Source of the DNA: Aliigemmobacter aestuarii
Lineage (GTDB): Bacteria > Pseudomonadota > Alphaproteobacteria > Rhodobacterales > Rhodobacteraceae
Reading direction: 5' to 3'
NCBI RefSeq assembly: GCF_004799285.1
Contig: NZ_SSND01000001.1
Coordinates: forward strand, 434,001 to 498,000
DNA: 64,000 nucleotides
Position 1 is the first letter of the stretch. The number at the start of each line of letters is the position of its first letter. The notes under the pieces are model-generated. The model was not told the DNA's origin. It saw nothing but the letters and a program-made list of their open reading frames with translations, and did not search any database. Made by a program: the position numbers and the translations under genes. This document shows positions 1-6,484 of the stretch, one piece after another.

Positions 1-1
1 G

Positions 2-1105
2 CCCGATGGCGTGCTTCTGGTTGCCGGTCGCCCGCCGCTGGCCCCGCCTGCCCGCCCCGTGGTCGAGGTCGCGCCAGAAACCGCGCCTGAAGCAGCCCCT
101 GAAACCGCGGTCGAGGCCGCCTTGCCCCCCGCCGATGCGCCCGCCGAACCGGGGGACAATGCCGCAACGACCGAGGGCGCCCTAACGGCGAGTGCGGAAC
201 CCACCGGCGCCGATGTCTTTCAGGCCGATCCGGCGCTGGCCGGTTTCCGCCCGCTTGGGCGCCCTGCGGCGCTGGTGCCGCCGACCGAAGCACCGGCTGA
301 CACCACCGGCGAAGCACCGGCCGACGGAACTGCCGATCCGGCTGCCGATCCTTCGGCCGAAACCTCTGCCGAGGGTGGCGAGGATGCCAATCTGGCGATC
401 CCCGAGGACGCCCGCTTTGCCAGTCTTCGTCCCCGCCTGAGGCCCGCCGCCGTGGTCGCCGCCGCAGAGGAGGCGCGCAAGGCCGAAGACGCCCGCAAGG
501 CGACCGAAGCCGCTTCGATTGCCGCAGCGGCCGCCGCCGCCGCCGAAGCCGCCGTGGCCGATGAACTTGCCGCGGAAGAGGCACGGCTTGCCAGTGCCAG
601 CCCGCTGGCCGTGCAGGTATCGCGCCGCCCGGCCGCGCGCCCGAACGATCTGTCGCGCGCCGTGCAGGCAGCGGCCGCCGCCGCCGTCCGTGCCGTGCCC
701 ACCGAACCCGCGCCGCCCCCCGCCCCGGAACCGGAACCGGCGCCCACGCAGCGCGCCGCGGTCCGCACACCATCGCCCCCCGATGCGCCGACGGTCTTTT
801 CCGCGCCCGAGGCCGATGACGAACCCGAGGTTTCCGCCTCGGCCAGCCGCGGCAGCGCGCCCAAGGGCGTGGTCGCCAAGAACGCGACCTTCGTGAACGC
901 GATCAACCTGTCGAAACTGAACCTGATCGGCGTCTATGGAACGCAGTCCAAGCGCTACGCGCTGATCCGCGAAAGCAACGGACGCTACAAGAAGATCAAG
1001 GTGGGCGACCGTCTGGACGGCGGCCGCGTGGCCGCCATCACCGCCAGCGAGGTGCGCTATCAGAAGGGCGGCAGGATGCTGGTTCTGGCAATGCCAAAGG
1101 GCTGA
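2..1105 (+). CDS. Pro/Ala-rich protein with PilP-like C-terminal domain (5' partial)
   Basis: The frame is already open at the left edge, so the true start is outside the window; about 367 residues are visible. The first ~290 residues are low-complexity Ala/Pro/Glu sequence with scattered RP-x-x-RP motifs (FRPLGRP, LRPRLRP, SRRPAARP), which looks like an extended, unstructured linker. The last ~75 residues, from NAINLSKLNLIGVYG onward, form a compact beta-rich segment with VGDRLDGGRV. This resembles the C-terminal domain of PilP/GspC-like inner-membrane proteins of type IV pilus or secretion systems. The likeness is from memory and no neighbouring pilus gene is visible, so the role is inferred. 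It converges on hpd. Confidence 0.6.
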   Translation, partial: PDGVLLVAGRPPLAPPARPVVEVAPETAPEAAPETAVEAALPPADAPAEPGDNAATTEGALTASAEPTGADVFQADPALAGFRPLGRPAALVPPTEAPADTTGEAPADGTADPAADPSAETSAEGGEDANLAIPEDARFASLRPRLRPAAVVAAAEEARKAEDARKATEAASIAAAAAAAAEAAVADELAAEEARLASASPLAVQVSRRPAARPNDLSRAVQAAAAAAVRAVPTEPAPPPAPEPEPAPTQRAAVRTPSPPDAPTVFSAPEADDEPEVSASASRGSAPKGVVAKNATFVNAINLSKLNLIGVYGTQSKRYALIRESNGRYKKIKVGDRLDGGRVAAITASEVRYQKGGRMLVLAMPKG

Positions 1106-1221
1106 CCCGCAAGGGGAAACACCCCAAAAAAACACCCCGAAAAACAACCCGCAAAACAACTGGGCAAACGCCCCGGCAAACGGAAACGGGCGACGAACCT
1201 GTGGCCCGCCGCCCGCCCCTC

Positions 1222-1266
1222 CTCCCCAGTCGGACTCCCCCACTCCGACTCTCCCCAGTCGGACTC
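1222..1266. repeat. Short direct repeat between two convergent genes
   Basis: The 16-base unit CTCCCCAGTCGGACTC occurs exactly twice, at 1222-1237 and 1251-1266. A degenerate copy (CACTCCGACT) lies between them and a partial one (CCAGTCGGGTT) follows at 1268-1278, running up to the hpd stop. Each unit contains the near-palindrome AGTCGGACT. Confidence 0.6.
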
Positions 1267-1279
1267 ACCAGTCGGGTTC

Positions 1280-2374
1280 TTATTCCGCGACAAGCACGCC
1301 GCGTTCGATCTGGTCTCGCTCGATAGACTCGAACAGGGCCTTGAAGTTGCCCTCGCCAAAGCCATCATCGCCCTTGCGCTGGATGAACTCGAAAAAGATC
1401 GGGCCGATCACCGTCTTTGAAAAGATCTGCAGGAGGATGCGCGTTTCGCCGCCGTCCACCACGCCCTCGCCATCGATCAGGATGCCATGCCTGGCCATCC
1501 GGTCCAGCGGTTCCTCGTGGCCCTGGACGCGGTCGCGGCTGGCCTCGTAATAGGCCATCGGCGGCTTGGGCATGAAGCGCAGGCCGCGCGCGGCGATCTC
1601 GTCGGTGGCGGCGTAGATGTCGTCGGTGCCAACCGCGATGTGCTGAATGCCCTCGCCATTGTAGCGCTTGAGGTATTCCTCGATCTGCCCGGTTTCGCCG
1701 CGATCCTCGTTGATCGGGATGCGGATGCGCCCGCAGGGCGAGGTCAACGCGCGGCTGTGCAGGCCGGTGTACTTGCCTTCGATGTCGAAGAACCGGATCT
1801 GACGGAAGCCGAAGAGACGACCGTAGAAGTCGAACCACCTGTCCATGTTGCCCCGGTGGACGTTGTGGGTGAGGTGGTCGAGGTAATGGAACCCGACACC
1901 CGCGGGCTTGGGCGCGGCGTGAAAGTCGAATTCCTCACGATAGGGATTCTGGTCCGGGCCGTAGCGGTCGATGAAATAGATCAGCGATCCGCCGATCCCC
2001 AGGATCGCAGGCGCGTCGATGGTCTTGGGGCCGGTGTATTCCTCGGCCCCGTGCGCGACGGCGTGGGACAGAGCATGAGCGGCATCGACCACGCGCCAGC
2101 CCATCGAGGGCGCGCAGGGGCCGTGCTGTTCCACGAAATCGCGGCCATGCGTGCCCGGCTCGTCGTTCAGGACATAGGTGATGTCGCCCTGCTGCCAAAG
2201 CTCGATCGCGCGGGCCTTGTGACGGGCCACGCATTCATAGCCCATGCGGGTGAACAGCGCCCGCAGGGTTTCGGGTTCGGGATGGGCGAACTCGACGAAT
2301 TCGAACCCGTCGGTCCCGGCCGGATTGGCGGGGCTGATCGTCGCCTTCGGGGCGGAATGGGGGAACGGTCCCAT
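1280..2374 (-). CDS. hpd: 4-hydroxyphenylpyruvate dioxygenase
   Basis: Non-haem iron dioxygenase that converts 4-hydroxyphenylpyruvate and O2 to homogentisate and CO2 in tyrosine degradation. The 364 residues are a normal length for the bacterial enzyme and show the paired vicinal-oxygen-chelate fold. The iron ligands are visible as His167 (in YLDHLTHNV), His245 (in IQHIAVGT) and Glu329 (in FFEFIQRKG). The ATG at 2374 is preceded by GGAG in the sense strand. It is divergent from the Lrp/AsnC gene at 2508, a common arrangement for regulators of amino-acid catabolism. No other homogentisate-pathway gene is in the window. Confidence 0.95.
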   Translation of the reverse strand: MGPFPHSAPKATISPANPAGTDGFEFVEFAHPEPETLRALFTRMGYECVARHKARAIELWQQGDITYVLNDEPGTHGRDFVEQHGPCAPSMGWRVVDAAHALSHAVAHGAEEYTGPKTIDAPAILGIGGSLIYFIDRYGPDQNPYREEFDFHAAPKPAGVGFHYLDHLTHNVHRGNMDRWFDFYGRLFGFRQIRFFDIEGKYTGLHSRALTSPCGRIRIPINEDRGETGQIEEYLKRYNGEGIQHIAVGTDDIYAATDEIAARGLRFMPKPPMAYYEASRDRVQGHEEPLDRMARHGILIDGEGVVDGGETRILLQIFSKTVIGPIFFEFIQRKGDDGFGEGNFKALFESIERDQIERGVLVAE

Positions 2375-2394
2375 GGGGATCTCCTGTGCGCGTG

Positions 2395-2447
2395 ATGATC
2401 CGAGTTTACCGCGAAACCGATGCCGGTTTTGCGCATTCTGGGATCAT
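2395..2447. promoter_or_regulatory. Nested inverted repeats between hpd and lrp-like gene
   Basis: The 133-base divergent intergenic region holds a near-perfect 22-base palindrome at 2411-2432 (GCGAAACCG, four bases, CGGTTTTGC; one mismatch). It is nested inside a second inverted repeat, ATGATCC at 2395-2401 and GGATCAT at 2441-2447. Dimeric Lrp/AsnC regulators usually bind such sites and regulate the divergent pair, so this is the probable operator region. The assignment is by position and symmetry only. Confidence 0.45.
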
Positions 2448-2507
2448 TTCCCTTTCCATTCTGTCGACTTCCCGCATCATGTAATCAAATCATGCAGGAT
2501 TCCCGCA

Positions 2508-2963
2508 ATGCTTGACCCGACCGATTCCCGCCTGCTGGCCGAGGTACAGAAGAACGCGTTGCTGACCGCGCAGGAACTGGGCGAACGGCTTAACCTTTCG
2601 GCAAGCCAGGCGGGGCGCCGCCGCCAGCGGCTTGAGGCCGAAGGCTACATCCGTGGCTATGCCGCCCGGCTGGACGCTGAAAGGATCGGGCTTTCGGTGC
2701 AAGCCTTCATTCAGGTGCAGATGGCCACGCACGCGCCGGAAGCCGCGCGCAGCTTTGTCACGCTGGTGTCGACCCGGCCCGAGATCATCAGCGCCTGGAC
2801 CCTGACCGGCGAGGCAGATTACCTGTTGCGGGTCTATTGCGCCGACCTGCCGGCGCTGAACCGCCTGATCCATCAGGAAATCCTGCCGCACCCGGCGGTG
2901 GCGCGGGTGCAAAGCCAGATCGTGATGGACCAGATGAAGACGGACGCCGCCTTGCCGACGTGA
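2508..2963 (+). CDS. Lrp/AsnC family transcriptional regulator
   Basis: A 151-residue protein with the standard Lrp/AsnC layout: N-terminal winged helix-turn-helix at about residues 3-55 (TAQELGERLNLSASQAGRRR) and a C-terminal RAM/AsnC ligand-binding domain at about residues 65-145, including GEADYLLRVYC. The ATG at 2508 was chosen because it begins the family-typical DPTDSRLLAEVQ start; the frame is open further upstream but that part is not family-like. Placed head to head with hpd, it probably controls tyrosine degradation and itself, with an aromatic amino acid or related compound as effector (inference). Confidence 0.88.
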   Translation: MLDPTDSRLLAEVQKNALLTAQELGERLNLSASQAGRRRQRLEAEGYIRGYAARLDAERIGLSVQAFIQVQMATHAPEAARSFVTLVSTRPEIISAWTLTGEADYLLRVYCADLPALNRLIHQEILPHPAVARVQSQIVMDQMKTDAALPT

Positions 2964-2987
2964 GGCGCGCGACAGCCGGGCGATGCC

Positions 2988-3998
2988 TCAGCCGTCGCTG
3001 ACGCCCGCCTCGGCAAAGGTCGCCATGCCGGAATGGCAGGCGATGGCCCCCTTCAGCACGCCGATCGCCAGCGCCGCGCCCGACGCTTCGCCAAGGCGCA
3101 GCCCGAGGTTCAGCAGCGGCTCCTTGCCCAGACGGGCCAGAAGACGGGCATGGGCGCCCTCGGCGCTCTGGTGGCCCGCGACCGCGTGATCAAGCGCGCC
3201 GGGGGCGGTTTCAGCCAGGACCGCAGCCGCAGCGCAGGCGATGAACCCGTCCAGGATCACCGGGATGCGTTCCGCCCGCGCCCGCGCCATCGCGCCGGCC
3301 ATCGCCGCCACCTCGCGGCCGCCAAGGCGCGCGAGGGTCTGCAAGGGTGCCGCCGGGGCATGACGGGCCACGCCTTCGGCCACGACCTGCGTCTTCACGG
3401 CCAGCCCCCGGTCATCGACGCCGGTACCGCGGCCCGTCCAGTCCGCAGCTTCGCCGCCGTAAAGCGCCATCGCGATCGCCGCGGCCGAGGTGGTGTTGCC
3501 GATCCCCATCTCGCCCACGACCAGAAGATCGGCCGCCGGATCGACGGCGGCCCATCCGGCGGCCAGCGCGGCCACGCAGTCGGCCTCGGTCATCGCGGGG
3601 GCGGCGGTGAAATCCGCGGTCGGGCGGTCAAGTTCAAGCGCGTGCACGTCCATCCGCGCACCGAAGGCACGGGCGAGCTGGTTGATCGCGGCCCCGCCCG
3701 CGCGGAAATTGGCGACCATCTGCACCGTCACCTCGGCCGGAAAGGCAGACACGCCACGCGCGGTCACCCCGTGATTGCCGGCAAAGACGATGACCTGCGG
3801 CGCTTCCAGTCGGGGACGCCCGGTGCCACGCCAGCCCGCATACCAGATCGCCAGATCCTCGAGCCGGCCAAGCGCGCCCGGCGGCTTCGTCAACTGGCCA
3901 TTGCGCGCCTCTGCGTCCGTGCGGGCCGCCTGATCGGGGCCGGGCATCGACCCCAGCAGCGTTTCGAATTCGGCAAGCGTCGCAAAGGGGGCGGACAT
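2988..3998 (-). CDS. cobT: Nicotinate-nucleotide-dimethylbenzimidazole phosphoribosyltransferase
   Basis: Makes alpha-ribazole 5'-phosphate from nicotinate mononucleotide and 5,6-dimethylbenzimidazole, activating the lower ligand of cobalamin. The 336 residues match the family length. Signature segments are [19 protein letters not shown] at about residues 69-87 and the C-terminal [14 protein letters not shown], whose Glu304 corresponds to the catalytic Glu. It is divergent from cobS, with which it completes nucleotide-loop assembly. The 80-base gap between them is too short for a cobalamin riboswitch and none is visible. Confidence 0.95.
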   Translation of the reverse strand: MSAPFATLAEFETLLGSMPGPDQAARTDAEARNGQLTKPPGALGRLEDLAIWYAGWRGTGRPRLEAPQVIVFAGNHGVTARGVSAFPAEVTVQMVANFRAGGAAINQLARAFGARMDVHALELDRPTADFTAAPAMTEADCVAALAAGWAAVDPAADLLVVGEMGIGNTTSAAAIAMALYGGEAADWTGRGTGVDDRGLAVKTQVVAEGVARHAPAAPLQTLARLGGREVAAMAGAMARARAERIPVILDGFIACAAAAVLAETAPGALDHAVAGHQSAEGAHARLLARLGKEPLLNLGLRLGEASGAALAIGVLKGAIACHSGMATFAEAGVSDG

Positions 3999-4078
3999 CG
4001 GTTGATCCTTCGTTGATCCTTGTCGCCGCCTTGGCTATCCGAAGCAAAGGGCTGGCGCCAGTATGGAAAGGGCATCTG

Positions 4079-4840
4079 ATGGCCGAATACGACATCGCGG
4101 ACAGGTTGACGCAGGGCCTGCGCGGGGCGGTGATGCTGCTGACGCGCCTGCCCCTGCCCGCCAGTCCGCGCCCGCCTGCCGGCCCTTCGGCCGCATGGGC
4201 CTGGCCCCTTGCCGGGATAATCGTGGCGGGCCTCGCCGCCGTTGCGGCTGCGGTCGCGCTATGGGCCGGGGTGCCTGCGGGCCCGGCGGCGGCGCTGGCG
4301 CTGGCGGTGCAGATCATGGCCACCGGCGCGATGCACGAGGACGGGCTGGCCGATACGGCGGACGGGTTCTGGGGTGGCTGGACCCGCGAGCGGCGGCTGG
4401 AGATCATGAAGGACAGCCGGATCGGCAGCTACGGCGTTCTGGCACTGGTGATCGTGGGGTTGATGCGCTGGTCGGCGCTGGCCCATGCCTTTGATGCGGG
4501 CTGGGTCGTGGCCCCCCTGATCGCCTCGGCGGCGCTGTCGCGGGTGCCAATGGCGGCACTGATGGCGGGGCTGCCGAACGCGCGCGGCACCGGCCTGTCG
4601 CAAAGCCTTGGGCGTCCTTCGGGTGCGGTGGCGGCAAAAGCGGCGGGGGTGGCGACGCTTGCGGCGCTGGCCTTTGCCGGATGGGGCGCCGTGCCGATGG
4701 CGCTGGCCGTGGCCGCCGTCGCGCTGGCCGTGGCGGCCCTCGCGCGGGCCAAGATCGGCGGGCAGACGGGCGACGTTCTGGGGGCGGCGCAACAGCTGGC
4801 CGAAGCCGCCAGCCTCGCCGTCTTCTGCGCGCTGATCTGA
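4079..4840 (+). CDS. cobS: Adenosylcobinamide-GDP ribazoletransferase
   Basis: Polytopic inner-membrane enzyme that joins adenosylcobinamide-GDP to alpha-ribazole (or its phosphate) to form adenosylcobalamin (phosphate). The 253 residues contain several Ala/Leu/Val-rich membrane segments and the characteristic MHEDGLADTADGFWGG motif at about residues 87-102, followed by RLEIMKDSRIGSYG. The ATG at 4079 follows GAAAGG and gives the family-typical start; an in-frame codon at 4013 would overlap the cobT promoter region. Acts next to CobT. Confidence 0.93.
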   Translation: MAEYDIADRLTQGLRGAVMLLTRLPLPASPRPPAGPSAAWAWPLAGIIVAGLAAVAAAVALWAGVPAGPAAALALAVQIMATGAMHEDGLADTADGFWGGWTRERRLEIMKDSRIGSYGVLALVIVGLMRWSALAHAFDAGWVVAPLIASAALSRVPMAALMAGLPNARGTGLSQSLGRPSGAVAAKAAGVATLAALAFAGWGAVPMALAVAAVALAVAALARAKIGGQTGDVLGAAQQLAEAASLAVFCALI

Positions 4841-4849
4841 CGGATGCGA

Positions 4850-4880
4850 AAAGGCCGCGCCCGATCGGCGCGGCCCTTCC
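4850..4880. terminator. Bidirectional stem-loop between cobS and carD
   Basis: A perfect 9-base stem, GGCCGCGCC at 4853-4861 and GGCGCGGCC at 4867-4875, with loop CGATC. It is flanked by AAAA on the left and CTT on the right and lies between two convergent genes, so it can end transcription from both sides. Confidence 0.75.
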
Positions 4881-4902
4881 GTTCGACAGTCCCGAGGGGC
4901 AA

Positions 4903-5412
4903 TCAGGCGGCGCGGCTCAGCAGCACGTCATCGACCTTCTTCTGCGCGCCCGCCTCGTCCACGCCGGACACGGCGGCCACCTCGCGCGTCAGCCGTTCCA
5001 GCGCCGCTTCGTAAAGCTGGCGTTCGGAATAGGACTGTTCGCGCTGGTCATCGGTGCGGTGCAGGTCGCGCACCACCTCGGCGATGGCCATCAGGTCGCC
5101 CGAGTTGATCTTCTGTTCGTATTCCTGGGCCCGGCGCGACCACATGGCGCGCTTGACCTTGGCCTTGCCCTTCAGCGTGTCCAGCGCCTTGGAAACCAGT
5201 TCCGGCGTCGACAGCTGGCGCATCCCGATCTCGGTCGCCTTGTGGGTGGGCACGCGGAGCGTCATCTTGTCCTTCTCGAAGGAGATGACGAACAGCTCCA
5301 GCCGGATACCGGCGATTTCCTGTTCTTCGATCGACATGATCTTTCCCACGCCATGGGCGGGGTAGACGACGAACTCGTCAGGACGAAATTCGGGCTTCTT
5401 GGACTTGGTCAT
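4903..5412 (-). CDS. carD: CarD/CdnL family RNA polymerase-binding regulator
   Basis: 169 residues with the N-terminal Tudor-like RNA-polymerase-interaction domain (PDEFVVYPAHGVGKI at about residues 11-25) and a helical C-terminal DNA-binding domain containing WSRRAQEYEQKI. The Trp in KRAMWSRR is the conserved residue that wedges at the upstream edge of the -10 element in characterised CdnL/CarD proteins. The family stabilises open complexes at many promoters, notably rRNA promoters. The gene stands alone behind a 330-base AT-richer leader, 3' of fdxA on the same strand. Confidence 0.93.
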   Translation of the reverse strand: MTKSKKPEFRPDEFVVYPAHGVGKIMSIEEQEIAGIRLELFVISFEKDKMTLRVPTHKATEIGMRQLSTPELVSKALDTLKGKAKVKRAMWSRRAQEYEQKINSGDLMAIAEVVRDLHRTDDQREQSYSERQLYEAALERLTREVAAVSGVDEAGAQKKVDDVLLSRAA

Positions 5413-5742
5413 TCAGGTCGCTTCCTCACAGAGCCGGACCCCATTCACGACAAAGGACCGACCGGGAAGGGTATCCCCGGCGTCACGGACCGAAAGTCGC
5501 AAGCAATACCGTCTCAGGCGAGCAGTCCTGAGCCGGGATCAGGCATCCATCATGTTTGTTTGTAACAAGTGTATATCACAAAAAACGCATGATTCCAACT
5601 GTGGCCATCCGGGTGATTCCACGTTGCGGCGCCTGAAAACACACAGTTTCCCATCACGTTGACGCAAGGTCAGGCCAGCCATGCAGGGAATCGATTCGCC
5701 CCGTGACCCGGCTTGCGACCGGTCGGGGATCGCGGCGGACGG
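5413..5742. other. 330-base intergenic region between fdxA and carD
   Basis: I see no open gene or RNA gene here. Around 5555-5610 it is clearly AT-richer than its surroundings (for example TTTGTTTGTAACAAGTG and TATATCACAAAAAA), which is where the minus-strand carD promoter most plausibly lies. No confident -35/-10 pair could be assigned. Confidence 0.5.
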
Positions 5743-6081
5743 TCAGTCGCCCGAGCCGGGCGCTTCCGAGAAATACTTCTCGCGCTTGTTCTTTTCGCCG
5801 TCGCGTTCCTCGTAGCCGGGCATCGGGTCCTTCTTGGTGGTGATGACCGGCCACATCTCGGCATACTTGCGGTTGAACTCGACCCATTCCTCCATGCTCG
5901 GCTCGGTGTCCGGGCGGATCGCATCGGCGGGGCATTCCGGTTCGCAGACGCCGCAGTCGATGCATTCATCCGGATGGATGACCAGCATGTTCTCGCCTTC
6001 ATAGAAGCAGTCGACCGGGCACACCTCGACGCAGTCGGTGTATTTGCAGGCGATGCAGTTGTCGATCACGACATAGGTCAT
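5743..6081 (-). CDS. fdxA: FdxA-type 7Fe ferredoxin
   Basis: 112-residue electron carrier. The N-terminal half carries Cys9-x2-Cys12-x4-Cys17-x3-Cys21 and then Cys40-x2-Cys43-x2-Cys46-x3-Cys50. This is the pattern of dicluster [3Fe-4S][4Fe-4S] ferredoxins, followed by the ~50-residue C-terminal extension usual in the alphaproteobacterial FdxA family. The start at 6081 is fixed by GGAGG seven bases upstream and by the [17 protein letters not shown] beginning; the longer in-frame extension is non-homologous. It is the last gene of the run TPR protein - helicase - S4 protein - fdxA. Confidence 0.94.
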   Translation of the reverse strand: MTYVVIDNCIACKYTDCVEVCPVDCFYEGENMLVIHPDECIDCGVCEPECPADAIRPDTEPSMEEWVEFNRKYAEMWPVITTKKDPMPGYEERDGEKNKREKYFSEAPGSGD

Positions 6082-6130
6082 GGCGAACCTCCGAATTCCG
6101 GTCGCCGCCTTGCTAGCCGAACCCCAAAGA

Positions 6131-6475
6131 TCATTCAAGCGGGGAAGGTGCCGCAGCCGGCGCGTCCAGATCAAGGTAAAGCGATTGTGCTTCGGACGCG
6201 GGGCCGCGCCGGCCGGGCAACCCGGTGACACGGATCAGACGCACCCTCCCGCCCTGCGGAAAGGTCAGGGTGTCGCCCGCACCCACCGCCTGCGCGGGTT
6301 TCGCAACCCGCTGGCCGTTCAGGCGCAGATGCCCTGCCGCGACGAGATCGGTGGCAAGGCCGCGCGTCTTGAAAAAGCGCGCCTGCCAAAGCCATTTGTC
6401 GATCCGCATGGTCGGGCGCGGGCCCGGGGCGCCGCCCCGGTCCGTCGCATCATCCCCGGGACGAAGGCGCCCCAC
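6131..6475 (-). CDS. RNA-binding S4 domain protein (Hsp15-like)
   Basis: Small S4-fold RNA-binding protein; the core begins [19 protein letters not shown] and contains [20 protein letters not shown], the pattern of Hsp15/HslR-like proteins that bind stalled large ribosomal subunits carrying nascent chains. Two starts are possible: GTG at 6475, ten bases after the helicase stop, or ATG at 6409, which starts directly at the S4 core and gives 92 residues. Neither has a convincing Shine-Dalgarno sequence; the longer form is listed. The protein ends in an Ala/Pro-rich tail. It probably shares a transcript with the helicase. Confidence 0.82.
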   Translation of the reverse strand: MGRLRPGDDATDRGGAPGPRPTMRIDKWLWQARFFKTRGLATDLVAAGHLRLNGQRVAKPAQAVGAGDTLTFPQGGRVRLIRVTGLPGRRGPASEAQSLYLDLDAPAAAPSPLE

Positions 6476-6484
6476 CCCGCGCGC

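Noticed and set aside
1107-1171. G-quadruplex on the minus strand
   Set aside because: Four G runs exist but the loops are 8-9 bases long, outside the range of stable quadruplexes; kept only as low-complexity sequence.
3999-4078. Cobalamin riboswitch between cobT and cobS
   Set aside because: The gap is only 80 bases and shows no B12-box-like sequence or multi-stem fold.
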